Origin: Apostichopus japonicus | Taxonomy: Eukaryota > Echinodermata > Holothuroidea > Aspidochirotida > Stichopodidae | Direction: 5' to 3' | Assembly: GCF_037975245.1 (NCBI RefSeq) | Contig: NC_092567.1 | Coordinates: 20,149,376-20,213,375 of the forward strand | DNA: 64,000 bases | Shown here: positions 33,567 through 46,466 of the stretch, in pieces | How the letters are laid out: every line of letters starts with the position of its first letter | How positions within the stretch are numbered: position 1 is the stretch's first letter | Position numbers and translations under genes: made by a program | The notes under the pieces: generated by a model | Databases searched by the model: none | Told to the model about the DNA's origin: nothing | The model's input: only the letters and a program-made list of their open reading frames with translations

Positions 33567-33605
33567 ATATATATATATAGATATAGATATATTCACACAT
33601 ACATA
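33497..33605. repeat. (CA)n / (TA)n microsatellite
   Basis: A run of CA dinucleotides passes into a long TA-rich tract with gatata and cataca interruptions. It lies between the orphan gene and MTPN. Confidence 0.95.
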
Positions 33606-33904
33606 CATATATCCAAGTATTTGCGGTACAACCGACAAAACGTCCTGCAGCGTTAGTTTAGATGTGATGACATTGTTAGAACGTTTCTACTTACTTTATC
33701 AGCGGCGTATCATAGAGAGCATTAGGGCACAGGTGCGGCAATGGAAATTTACCACCCCCCCCCCGCCCACTCCAACACACCCTCAAAGAACTGCCGATAT
33801 TCTTGCAAGCCTAGCCATGATTAGGGCCTGGGTGAGCTTTATTTTAATGTATATTTGGGCACCCTCCTATAGACATAACAGGCAAGTCCATGATGGAGGA
33901 GCCA

Positions 33905-34278
33905 TGAATTAATAATAATAAATAATAATAATAATAATGGGGACTTGAGTGTCCTCCTGTTTTTCTACTAAGCTAAATTAAAAATCAGCAGTTATTTTTA
34001 CGACGCTTTAGCAACCCCAATTGTGGGAGAAATCCGCAACAGCTTCATGATGGATTACAACTAACACGCCGGATGGCTTCCAATTCAACATTAGAACTCA
34101 AATTTGGAATCTTTTCAATTTGTAGAGGTTATTTCAGATGGGACAAACCGTAAATTTGCTCTTGGATGAATATCTCCACCTTACTATGACTCGGTCGGGT
34201 ATCGAACCCGGAACCTCCCGATTTTCTAAGCCTCATTTGCTTCAAATGCCACCGCCTTTATCCACTCGGCCATGCACA
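33905..34278 (-). mobile_element. tRNA-derived SINE (Ser/Leu-like head)
   Basis: On the minus strand the head reads tggccgagtggataaaggcg (A box), has a stem-loop catttgaagcaaatg where an anticodon arm would be, a long variable-arm-like stretch, and ggttcgatacc (B box). A body of about 250 bases follows and the element ends in an (ATT)n tail at 33905-33940. The arm geometry is degenerate, so this is a SINE and not a working tRNA gene. Confidence 0.75.
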
Positions 34279-34737
34279 GCACCGTAAATTGTAACCTATA
34301 CCGGGCAGATGACTATACATGTGTGGACACTACTACGCAGTGCTTGTAACTTATAACTCTTATTCATACTTTTGAGCGCTCGGTTGGCGTTTATGTCCTC
34401 TAGTAGGATGTTTGTTAACTTAACCCATTCAGATTCAGATTCTTCTGAATGAATGTAAGAGAATACGTGACTGAACAGAGTTTTAATTACCCTGACGGAC
34501 AATCGACTGGTACAATAAGGGAGGGGCCATGGACCGGTCCCTATAGTCTATACCAACCCTCTCACCTTCGCCCCATACCCCCCCCCCCCACACACACACA
34601 ACCCTCCCCTTGCGCGCGTAAATGATCGCTGCGGCGATACAGGGTACGTCCACTTCGAGAAAGATAGTCATAGAACTTTACTAGCCAGCTCGTTCAAGTT
34701 CATTTTGCTACATAATTGTTTTGGTCGTGCGCGCTCT

Positions 34738-34745
34738 ACTTCCGG
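34738..34745 (+). promoter_or_regulatory. ETS-type site upstream of MTPN
   Basis: The word acttccgg lies about 150 bases before the MTPN start codon, a usual position for ETS/GABP sites in housekeeping promoters. Binding is inferred only from the word and its place. Confidence 0.35.
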
Positions 34746-34892
34746 GGTCAGAGTTGCAATCATTGTTGTACACGTTCAGGGCTGTTCCAGTACGTATGGT
34801 ACTTGCTTGTGAGTAAAGGTACAGAAGGCCTGTTATCTGCCTCACTGCAAACTGCAACCAAACTATAAATCTGAAAAAGAAGAAGAAAAAAC

Positions 34893-37800
34893 ATGGCAGA
34901 AAGTTTGGTGTGGGCCGTGAAAAATGGAGACTTGGATGCACTCAAAAGTCAAGCTGAGGTAATTTGTAAATTAGTGTCAGACACATTATAGGCTGGAAAA
35001 TTAATAACTTTTCATGTTGCATGACAATGGTGTTAATAGTTAGGCCTACTGTAGACTGTAGTGTAGGCTTATTACTAACCTAGCTATTCCTAGGCTCATC
35101 ACTATCAATGCCACAAGTAACGTAAAGTTAGGTTACAGTTCCAACAGGTCTAAGCTAATCATGTGTTCGGCTAACTGCAGGCATATGCAAGGAGGAAATG
35201 ATGTACTGTTGACATCCAGGCATTTCATTACTGTCCGCAGTTTGTAGCGACACAAACAAAACGTCACTTGCAAGCAACAGAAAGTTAACTTTTTCAGATG
35301 GCCGCATGCTGTTTGGGGCGAATCTTTAATGCCTTTAATTGTAGACCTACATAAGTCTGTATGACTAAAGCACACGCCATGTTGTGGTAGTGGACTCTGT
35401 GATTCTATGTTAGACTTCTGCAACTTTTCAGATAGTGGCCACCATTTGGCATGTACTTTCTATCATTGTCATGAACCATTTTTTCATCCATGGATTGTAA
35501 GTACTTTGCTCAAACTTAGAGCATACATTCCAAAAGAATATTATTAAGGAGAAAATAATATTTTCATTTTACAAACCCAGATATATCTTTGCAATGTCAG
35601 CCACTCTATTCAGGTACAATTATATACTGTTCCCTAATGTCACCACCCCACCTTCCCATGTTCCCCAATTGTATTTCCAGGGACAAACTAAAACGAATGA
35701 CAGCGAATGACCGAATGACAATTGACTTTGTACAGGGTTAATTATCATTTGCGAATGACACCGAATGACAACGAAGGACAGTATTGAGAAGAGATAGAAT
35801 GATTAACGGAGTGGAGTAAATGCGGTTATTGGTTTTCTGCGCAAAAATGATTGGAGGAAAATCGCATATAACGTGGTTGCAGGGTTTTGGTGTAATTTAC
35901 GGATAGAAACCACAGGGAAAGTTTTTGTGTGAGAATGCGCTTGAGTGCTGTGCTTTTTACCTCTGTACTGTAGATTTATATAGAAAGATAACTGAAGCCG
36001 TTTCAAGATTATAGTATTGTTAGTTTCTAACAATTAATATCGGAAAAATATACCCACGAAGTCTGAACTGTGATTTCCGGTTGAAGCAAATGTCTGTGCT
36101 GTCATTACTGTCATTCGTTTTAGTCAACGCATTGTTTTAGTGTGTACAACATATTGTCATTCGTTATGTGTAACGCAATTGTCATTCGTTTTAGTAACAC
36201 CCGTATTTCCAGATAAAGAAGCCATGGGACTCTTGGTTTTACCACCTTATATCCTTCTGCACATCTAAAAGGTCACTGATTGTTTTTTTTGTTTGACCGT
36301 CGTTATTTTTCAACATTGAGAAAATTGAATAACATATATGGTTGTACATTAATGTATTAATGAAAGCAATGCTTTTGATGGTATCAATTAGTTTTTTTTG
36401 GGGGGGGGGAATGTTTGACAATTATTGACCATCATTTAAATCTCTTGCATATTTGACGCTCAGTTTTGACAAACTTTAAATAAGATGCACATGGCTCCAA
36501 TTAATTTGCATAGCTATCCAATAATCCAGATTTTTTTTATGATCACTCAAAGTTTTTAAAAACGATATCTGAAAATTTTCAAGATATTTTCATAAAAGCT
36601 TGAAAACTTGAGAGCCTTTGAATGGTTTGATCTTGATCTAGGAAGATGGTCGATAACAGATCTTGAGCTATTTCCGTGGAATTCCAGAATTGAAAGAAAG
36701 ATCCATGTGTATTTATTACCCCCAAAAATAATACTTCCACCACGGTAACCGTGTTGTACCTTTCAGCATGCCGGTATCAACAGTCTTTACAAGGAACAGC
36801 TTTTCTTTACCAGTGCTACACGTAGCATCGCTACGAAAGAACCGAATACTCTCCTCTGTGTTTTTAACGATGAGTGGATCTCTTGCTTGTTTACATTATA
36901 AGTTCGATTGCTTTTTTAAGCTCTCAATTTAGTAAAACATGCTTCACAATTTCCTCATGAATGTACACATATGTGCAAAAGTAGCTGCATTTGTCACATT
37001 TACCCGATGATTTTGACAAATCTACGTAAATGTTCTAAACTCACTGATATACAAACTACGTATCTTTAAACCGCAGGCGTCCGGTTTCGATGTGAATGCA
37101 CAAGTGTTACAGGGTAGAGCGCTAATACATATTGCTGCCGACTACGGTCAAGCTGATGTCATTACGTTCCTCATTTCCAAAGGAGCTGAAGTCAATGTGA
37201 GTATATTTTGCCAAAACTTTTTTCGGCCCAAATTTACACAATGGCTTCCTGAGGTAGTTTCATATTACTTGCTAGAAAATAGACTTTTCTTTTGGAATTG
37301 CTATGTCATCAAAATTTTTGAAGTAAACATGATTTGAAGTACAGTACAGGCAGACAATCCTTATTTAATTTGTCTTACTGATATTAAATTTACACGATGA
37401 TTGCAATTCTTGGTTTCATTTTCAAACTAGTCTCGTTAACTTTGTTCAACAATGTTCACCAATCTTGTGTATTACCCAAACTACTGTTAAGTAATATTGC
37501 TGTTGATCACCCTAAGAAAACCCTACCCGATTTTCTTTCTCTGAGTTTTGCTTTTAAAATTCAAATATTGGTTTGTTGAGCGAGAATTCGATGATATTCT
37601 CAACATTTAGGTGGTAATGAAAACTTTTCCTGGTCATTGACAGTTTATCAATCACTTTTTAAAGGAATAGCAGATAATTTCAACTTTTTGTTTTTAAACT
37701 GTTATTGGGCTGTGGAGGTGGTTGGCAGGGGGAGGGGTGGAGGGGGTAGGAGAAGAAGGCAGTCAGTTCTATAATTTTTGAAAGGTATTTATCCCAGTGA

Positions 37801-40800
37801 AGCTACTTGATTTTCTCACTGGTCAAAATCTTTGAGGAGGACAGCCTGCGCACTTCGTAGATGGTTAAAGAAAAAGTTCATTAGCATTTATAGTGTGGTA
37901 TCCGAGCGTAAGAAATGAGACTGTAGATAGTACAAGAAACACAACATGTGGAGTACACAAGATGGAAAATCTATTTGTGTGTTTGTACCAACTGGACGAT
38001 AGCATACAATGCAACAATGAATTCAACTTGGTATAATGGGAATTCAACACTGTGACAAATAGTACAGCATGTTATGGCATTAAAGTTGTAGACACACATG
38101 GCATTGTTTCAAAATGATTTTTTGAGGATTGCCTGCTGCCCTTTGACAATTTTGTTGACTATAATTATTATTTTTGTTATCAAATTTCCTTCTTGTAAAT
38201 GGTAATGTATGAAATTTCTTTTGCATAATTGAGCTAAATATTCAAGTCCAGAACTGAATATGTGTAGGTATATACTTAACATAGTCATATTTCATCGTCA
38301 TAGAGTTTTTCAGCCTAAACGTGGTCTTAAAGTGACGATACTGAACTTTGAGGAGTTAATTTAGACTCTATTTGCCTTGTGTTTCCCATCATTGATGCAG
38401 ATTCACTGCCCGAATTATTTAGTTCTCCTATCTTGTCTTGCAATTTCGAAGTCTGTGAATATTGTGTAGACCTTATCACATATATACTATGGTTACTGTG
38501 TAAAAGACAAAAAGACAAACAAAAAGCCATGCTTGTACACATTGTTGTCACTTGTTCATTCATATTGCATAGCATTTTTGTAATTTGATACGGGATAAAT
38601 TAATTCCACGATTGATACTAGTGACAACTGTGTATGGATCTATATATATATATATATATTATATATATATATATGCTGACAAAGATAAAGGGCTACAGGT
38701 GCTTTCATAAGATGTGTACGTGTAACCTGTTGAGCCCTTTAAGATAAATGCTAGGTCAGTTTTAAACTTGAGCTCCGCAATGTTTATTTTATACCACGTA
38801 TTCCTTCCTGCGTTGGCATTAAAGACTATAATTGGCTTGTTTTTTTTTCCATACTCTTAACTCATTGAATATGTCTTGATCTTTCTTCCTTGTTATCTTT
38901 AACAAAGTTAGAACTTTTGTTTGGAGATTGAACTTAGATGGAGAATGCTTCTTGTGATAGTCAGAATGGCTATTTTTGATTGGAAAATGTAGGAGGCAGG
39001 AAAAAATAACAAAAATGATTTGAATAATTCAGTTATGTCTGGATCTCCACAGACATAAAGGATAAAGCAATTTGTCTAGAGAATTGGACACTAAACTACA
39101 GATCTATGAGTACTAGCTCTTCTTTCAGTGCATGATCACTGCAAGTAACAGTGGGAATAAATGTTAAGAACAATTATGTGTATGTATATTCAAAATAAAA
39201 TAAAACTGTTAGCAAACTGCTTATCCAGTAGAGAGCCTGTGAAAGAGAATGTGTAAAAGTAAGTTGGCCTTCTTCAAAGGCTATATGACAAGTAACAGTA
39301 CCATGAAGGACAAAAACACGCACAGAATACAGACAGGTTAATGAGCATGGTGAACACAGAGAGATAGATGTAAGGGATTAGTAGACAAGGGATGGAGAGA
39401 AGAAAGAAAGAAACCAACAGGGGAAGAGGAGAGGTAGGAGATATAGGAGAGGTGGAGGGACAAAGAGAGGATTAAGGGAAGGGGGTAGGGAATACACTAG
39501 AGAAAGACAAAGACAGAAAGATGTGGAGAAAAAAGGGTGGAAGAGAGCTATGAAAAGAGGAGTGATATATATAGTATAATAGTAAATTGTATATATTCAG
39601 CGCTAAGTACTGTGTTCAGTACTGAAATGCGAACATAGAGTAGGTCACCAGGGGGATTAATTTATCCGGTATCGCATCCCAAAATGCTATGGAAAATGGT
39701 CAAAATAGCTAGATTAGTTCAGAGATGTATATATATAGCAGTTTGATTTTTCAATTGTAATTTCATTAGGGACAAACTTCAGAGACTTCAAAAAGTGGTA
39801 CACAACATTTGAAAACTAAATTAAATTCCCCATTTGTTTCCTGTTCCAGATTGACATTCTATCATTTTCAAAATTTCCAAAATCGTAAGAAATCGGTAAG
39901 CCTCAGACATACTGTGCATAGTCTAACAGTATCGAATAGCCAGTACTAGAAGCTATTTGTGCCTAACATACTGTATTCATATCACAAGTTTCTTCGCCCT
40001 ATTTCTGCAATTCTGTTACTGGATACGTCGTGCTATCGTATCCCTAGTCTCAGATGCTATTAACCTGTCGTCTTTTGTTTCCTGGATACTGCTTTCAGTT
40101 TCCCGGTTAGCGATAAGAAACTATCTTCACAACACAAGGAATTAATGTCTAACAGATAGATTAATTAGATTTATTGCCAGATGGATCGTAAAAATTCATG
40201 ACAGTACGTGCAGTATCCTTAGTGAATAGTCACTCAGTTAATACTGTATGTATATGCAGTTTCTTCCTTGTGTCGTGGAGCTCAAAAGTTTTCTTTGCAC
40301 TTGGCAACGTTCGGTTTGGTATGTTGTAGTATCCATGTTACTTTACATAGTTATACAGTTATTTAAGGTTATATATTTTTAACAAAGTTCATGGCTTCCA
40401 AAACGTGGGATAGAGAGTACTATAAAATTAAAACCAAATGAAAACACCCTCGGTCCAAAACCCAGATGGATAGTTCCTTGAGTGGCTGGGATGTAAGAGT
40501 TTTGAATACATTCTGGTGAGGTGGGAGAATGTCGGAGCTTTACCACTGGACTTGAGAATATGAGAGTGAAAATACAAAGGTCTTCAGGTATGATTCAGAC
40601 TGAACTCAAAATAAAAGTTGAGGCTTCTGGGGGTCATCGTCAGGTGCGAGGTGTAAAGCGTCAAGGGGGTGGGGGTGGGGAGAGATGGGAGAAGTGTTGC
40701 GCGGGTTGAAGTGTGTCTGGTGGGGCCAATGCAGCTGATAAATTGTCGAGCATCTGTCATTTAACATGCTGTAGAATGTGCAGCTTGTAGTAAAATTTAG

Positions 40801-42554
40801 AAAGTTTGCTGCATCTAGTAAATTCCAATGTATTTGTACGGTACAGTTCATGCCAGCCCAATCTTCCAGAGGTTAGGAGAGGATGAATTTCGGGTGTCCG
40901 TAGGGACCAGTGCAGTGGAAAATTGTCTGGCATTCATCATGTGACCAGCCTTTGGGGTATCTTTGCGGTCATTTAAACCTGGTTCTATCCGATACAACTT
41001 CCAGTGTGTGAGCTTGCCAAACTTTTGTGGCCCCAAGCAGGTCTTCTGGTGGTTCTTCTGGGGGTGTCTCACTCAGCCACATCTAAGGTTGATAGCGCAC
41101 GCACAAGTTTTACGAGTTCGTCATTTTAAATCTTGTTTTTCTCACCTTTTACTTGTTGCTACAGTGTGCAGACAAACATGGCATCACTCCATTGTTAGCT
41201 GCTATTTGGGAAGGACACGAGACCTGCGTTAGTCTATTGTTATCAAAGGTGAGTACGAACAATTTTCCATAATTTCACAAAATTATCCAAGTGACAGCAT
41301 GATATTTTAAAAGACATCATACATTGTGCAGAGCATTCTATTCTGAAATGTTTGCAAATTCAACTTTTATGACTTTAACGAAGGATCTAGTCTTAAATTA
41401 TGTGACCGGCCCCTTGACGAAGGAAATTAAGTAATATTAATTAAAATGATTTCACTTCAGGGAATAGGTTCGTCAGGTATCAGCATTGGCTTAATAACGA
41501 TATACAAAAGATGCATCGCAGTTTGCATCCACTGACTGTTTTGTGTAATTTCATAAGTAGCAATTTAATACAAGATAAAACACTCGCAAAGAACAGCTAT
41601 GTACACCAAATCGTGCAGGCGAAATTGTTCCACGTTTTGTTTGAAAGGTGGTAACACCTTATTAATTTTTACCTCTGTTTGTCAGTCCGTCTCCTTCTCC
41701 CTACTGCTGCTCCTTTTAAGGCTAAAATTGAGTATAATGTCAGCTCCACATTGCAGGCGAAAATGTTAACCTCATATTTATCCATTATTTTGTTAAATTC
41801 AAATAACTCTTATCAGAAACATTTATGTTTCATATTAGTAGCAGAGGACCCTGGGATGCTATTATTATTTATTATTATTACTATGTATTTGATAGAGCGC
41901 TATACAGAAACAAATATAAACTACACAATAAAAACAAACACTAATCCTAAACACAAGCAATAAATACAAACATTTTCTCTGCAGTAAATAAGTAATAAAT
42001 AAATAAAGAAATAGTAAATAAATATTCATCACCATTTATTCAAGGCAAAGTTTTATTGCATTTTCAATTGTGTCATTTTAATAATGCCATAAAAGTGTTA
42101 TTTTTTTCCTATTGAGTTTTTGTTTATTGTTGTGTGTTTGTTTCTGGTTGCATCTGAGGATCTGAACTACTTGCTTGTGTGTTAGACTATTAAAATTGTC
42201 CGGTCGCTTAGAATTCTAATGAGCCTCGGGTACATGTGTAAAATGGTAATCGCTCAAAAATTGATGGTTATTAGTACAGAAATACAACCTGCACTGACAG
42301 CAGGTAAATGTGTTGTAATGGTTTGCAACATATGAAACATAAAATTTTGCATCTGATATGTCAATCATTCATGGTTTTTCACCAAAGGGAGGGGGGAGAG
42401 GGGGGTGGTTATTGTGTCCCCTACAGATGTCTCAACCGATTAGTCTTTCTTTCTTTTAATCAAACAGGGAGCAGATAAGAGCGGCAAGGCACCGAGCGGA
42501 GAGTCATACTTAGATTGTGCAGAGAAGGAAAGCATAAAGCAACTTCTTAGATGA
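34893..42554 (+). CDS. MTPN: Myotrophin (V-1), small ankyrin-repeat protein, complete
   Basis: Myotrophin is a compact ankyrin-repeat protein that binds the actin capping protein CP and keeps it off filament barbed ends. Exons: 34893-34958, 37077-37196, 41165-41248, 42468-42554, all phase 0; total 118 residues, the same length as the vertebrate protein. Seen: [12 protein letters not shown] (first repeat helix), [56 protein letters not shown] and a closing [11 protein letters not shown]. These cover the usual four ankyrin units, with TPL/H-A-A-G-LL-GA consensus positions retained. No signal peptide or membrane segment; cytosolic. Intron 1 contains a MITE (35680-36202). Introns 2 and 3 hold mostly unique AT-rich sequence with a (TA)n tract, a Penelope-like fragment and a LINE tail. 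Confidence 0.96.
35680..36202. mobile_element. MITE with 9-bp target duplication, Mutator-like
   Basis: The 523-bp element starts gggacaaactaaaacgaatg and ends as the inverted copy (cattcgttttagtaacaccc). It is bracketed by the direct repeat gtatttcca at 35671-35679 and 36203-36211. A 9-base duplication is typical of Mutator-like elements. The word gaatgac is repeated many times just inside both ends. No transposase ORF. Located in MTPN intron 1. Confidence 0.85.
38640..38675. repeat. (TA)n microsatellite
   Basis: Two runs of TA separated by a single break, in MTPN intron 2. Confidence 0.95.
39188..39290 (-). mobile_element. Fragment of a repeat related to the 59.5-kb fold-back (Penelope-like?)
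   Basis: It shares over 80 bases with 59535-59640: actgttagcaaactgcttat, then agagagcctgtg and gtgtaaaagtaagttggcc. Here the segment between ggcc and ttcttcaaaggct is deleted, which removes the ribozyme-like core discussed for the 59.6-kb copy. Confidence 0.6.
41855..41925 (-). mobile_element. LINE/SINE 3' tail fragment
   Basis: On the minus strand the word gtatagcgctctatcaaata is followed by an (ATT)n-like tail, matching the shape of the LINE and SINE tails at 3.9, 6.2 and 60.2 kb. Only the tail is recognisable. Confidence 0.5.
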
Positions 42555-45500
42555 TTTCTTTCTCTGGCTTCCGTATATTTGCAAGTCGGGTGCAAATTCC
42601 AATATATTTTGGTCCTTTTTTTTTCTTTACCCTTTTTGTTTTACAACTCCGCAAAGAGGTAGAGCTTCTTTCAGCCTGCTACATACGTAGGTCTTTTTTA
42701 ATTGGGAATAAGATTTTGTATCTGACGTTTCCTCTTTGTTTTATTTTGTCCTGTCGACATTCGGGTTATGTTATATTAGTATGCAAACTGCATTTAAAAA
42801 AGACGACAATTACAATTAAATTCCTGATTGTCAGATTACCTTAAAGGTGGTGTATATTTGAACTATTATGAAGCAATTTTTTTTTTTTTTATGAATAAAT
42901 TATAGTTTAGTTACAGCTTTGCAAGTAAAGGCTTCTTTCTAGCTGGAAAAAAATAGAACGTAGAAATTTCCTGAAAATGTTGAGAATGAGTTCTTGAAAA
43001 CTCCAATGACGGGACATTATAAGTTTCTAGAATGTGAATACAAAAGGTGTTTTTTTTTGTCTTAGTGAATCTCAACTACAAAACTTATGGTTTAAAAAAC
43101 CTGCAGATAATAATTCCATACCACAGGCTCAGAGCTTTGCCTTCAATGCAACTTGATTCTTTTTAATTTATGCAAATTTATTCATCTATCTCAAACTGTT
43201 CATCGTCAGTTCGCCCAGAAATCTTTGATGCAGTGTTGGCTTGTCATTTACCCATGCAATGAAATTGTGCAGGACATGTAGCATTATGTTGCTCTGTATG
43301 TATTGTATGGTAACTTCACTGATTTAGTGAGGAATATGTGCTTTAATGTTTCAAGAAAGGGAGGAAGAGGGGGAGGGAAGGGGGTTGGGAATCACTTAAA
43401 AAGTTATACATGATATATATGGTAAAATTCAAATAGTATGAAAATATTAGTCAAAAAGTATTATGTTTTATTAAAGTCCATAGTAGTGATCCATCTCCCA
43501 AAAGGAGTGACAGTTGCTTCAGGGAGAAAACCTCTAAGATGGAGGAAACACTGCCTTGCTAGTAGGATGGGGTGTGGTGGGGGGGGGGGCAGGGGGAATC
43601 GAAGACCCTGGTCATTTTAGAAAGGAGTGTACTAGATGTGGTTGAAGGATTGGCTGAGACATGAGTGGCTTCAATATAACTAATACCTTTGGATTTCTGC
43701 GATTAATTGATTGTATTTAAAGAAGGGTTTTCTCTGGTTTAGGAATACCTTGTCATGCCTTGGGGGTGGGGGTCTAATTTGAAGGGTGTGCTCCTCACCC
43801 TTTGTGGGAAAACCTGATTTTGAATGGTATATATATGAAAATGGTTATAGACTATTTTGGAGTCACAGTTAACCATAATTTGAATCCTACAGTTAAACTG
43901 TTGTCATCATTGTGAAGGTAAAGGTTCCAACAGTTGTGAGTTTTTCTCTGTACGATGGCTTTGAAGGATGATGAAGAAAGAAAGTGTGTGTTAAAAAAGG
44001 GGCTTTGTGGTGTTCAGTGTCTGCTTATGCTTAAAAGTATATATTTTTTATAGCATCGAAAACCACTCAAGTAACAAATCATGTTGGATAAGCTCGGTAA
44101 AGTGCAGCATTTCACAAATAGATTGATGAAATTACAGTGAAGTTAGTTTTGAAGAAAACAAACATATCCTTCATATCCAACAAAAAATTCATGTTCTTCA
44201 AAATTAATTTGTCGACAGTTTATCGTCAAAATTATTGATTGCATGATCGACTGATATCAAATTCACTGTGAAAAGTTGGATTATGAGGAAATGATGTAGA
44301 AATATTGATGAGCATGCTAATATGATATGTAGGTAATGAATTATTCATTAGCAAGTAAAGAAACTTTTTGCTGACATTTGTTAAACTTGACAACGAGAAC
44401 AAGTTAATACATGTCGGAGATTTTCAGATATCAGTTTCACTCTATCAGTGAGGTTGTCTTGAGAGAGGTATTTTGTACGGCAAGAAATTACAAACTCGTC
44501 TGGACTTCCTGGAATAAGGAAAATAGTTTTTTTGGTGGTTTGCATGGTAACTTAGCATTGTTTTATTCCAAATCCAGACATGTATTCTATTGTTTATTAT
44601 TGAATTTTTTGCTTTAATTATTGTATTTTTCGAACAGTAAATGGAGTCGATATTTGACCGGGTTCTTGCAAATTACCTTCCCTCTTTATGATCCAATCTT
44701 GTTTTGAATTATTTTGTTTTTCTTTAATTAATTTCCCTAAACCTTTCCAGGGTGAATCGACGGTCGCGCGACACTCGGTATATTCGGTTGACTTTTGTCT
44801 CCGAACGTCCAAGGAATCTCTGACCGACAACTCTGAACATACTACCAGACAGCATTTCATTTCAACTTTAAAAAATGTTGAGAAAAATCTTGTAAGGCAG
44901 TAAGATTTATTTCAAGTTGCAATCAAAAGTCGCATCGAATATCGATGAGATATTTTTTGGGGTCTAGTACAGTTTAACGAGTGGTGCCGGAATATATGCA
45001 ATGACATTTTTTGTTATATCGGTAATTATGGTTAGTGAATTGGCATCAGAGATAATGGAGAATGGAAAGAATTTGAGTTAACGTTTACAGTTTCGATATT
45101 AAAACAAAACAGGCAGGAAGTGAGGTAGGGTGGGGGGGGGGGGGTGGGGTAGGTGTTGCATGACTCGACAAAACAGTGACAGTGAAGTTTAGTTTGAAAG
45201 AGAACGTTTCTGTCATATCCAACTGAAGGCCAATCTCAAAATTTCATGCTTGTCAAAATCTATGTCAACAGTTTCCCTGATGCTCATTTGCATAAGCAAA
45301 TGACAAAAGTGGATTTAACTCTTCAAATGAGTGTTATTTCATTGAGAAATGTGATGGTTGAATGAAAAATGGAGAATTTTGTTGTTGTTGTTGAGCAATT
45401 CAGTCAGTAATACTTTTAAAACTTGCCTAAATTCCAGGACGTATATTGGACGTATTAAATATTGATAACGTACAGGACGTATTAAATATTGATAACATTT

Positions 45501-45795
45501 ATCAGAAATGATGTTGATGAAGATTAAATGAAGAAAAAAGAGAAAAAAAAGGCAAACTTAAGGAAAGAAAGATTTTGTAGAATAGTATTTACATATCATG
45601 GAATAGAATGCTTGCGTTAACCTATCATGATGTACTCCATCTAAAACTAAGTTGCTTCAATGTCAAAGTGATATGGTAAATAACTTTTTGTATACATATT
45701 ACTTCAAAATTTCTTACTTTCTTTTGTATTTAGTCATCGATGGTAATTTGGAAAAAATATAACTCTTAAAAAGAAAGCTAAAAGATTTGTTTGTG
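42555..45795. other. MTPN 3' UTR and intergenic region
   Basis: No coding sequence recognised. A possible poly(A) signal (gaataaat) lies near 42893. G-rich low-complexity patches occur at about 43360-43385, 43570-43600 and 45130-45150. A short tandem pair (ggacgtattaaatattgata) is at about 45450-45500. Confidence 0.4.
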
Positions 45796-46466
45796 TCAAT
45801 TAGTAGTCACTGACTCCCAGATGTGAAGGAAAGAAACTGCAGCTTCCATAATGATAAACTGAAATTGAGGGGGTGAGGTGGAAATCCTATTCCTAACCAT
45901 AGGGATACCTGGTCTAGGAAACTAACCCTTGGGGATCCTATCTGTGGGGAAGGGACCCGTGGGGAAGTCCACCTGCGGTACAAATGCCTCGAAAATGAAG
46001 GTAATATGAAATTTGCTCTGTGTTAATTAGTAGTCACTGACTACATATGGGAAGGAAAGAAATTGCTTCCATAATGATAAACTGAAACTGAGGGGGTGAG
46101 GTGGAAATCCTATTCCTAACCATAGGGATACCTGGTCTAGGAAACTAACCCTTGGGGATCTTATTTGTGGGGAAGGGACCCGTGGGGAAGTCCACCTGCG
46201 GTACAAATGCCTCGAAAATGAAGGTAATATGAAATTTGCTCTGTGTTAATTAGTAGTCACTGACTACATATGGGAAGGAAAGAAATTGCTTCCATAATGA
46301 TAAACTGAAACTGAGGGGGTGAGGTGGAAATCCTATTCCTAACCATAGGGATACCTGGTCTAGGGAAACTAACCCTTGGGGATCTTATCTGTGGGGAAGG
46401 GACCCGTGGGGAAGTCCACCTGCGGTACAAATGCCTCGAAAATGAAGGTAATATGAAATTTGCACT
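45796..46466. repeat. About 223-bp tandem repeat, three copies
   Basis: Three consecutive copies each run from ttagtagtcactgact through ggtgaggtggaaatcc and accatagggatacctggtc to cctcgaaaatgaaggtaata. The second and third are nearly identical with a period of 223-224 bases; the first is slightly longer and more diverged. No conserved reading frame across copies. Confidence 0.9.

Noticed and set aside
34200-34275. Functional tRNA gene
   Set aside because: The A and B boxes are present but the anticodon arm does not fold with a 7-base loop, and the unit continues into a SINE body with an ATT tail.
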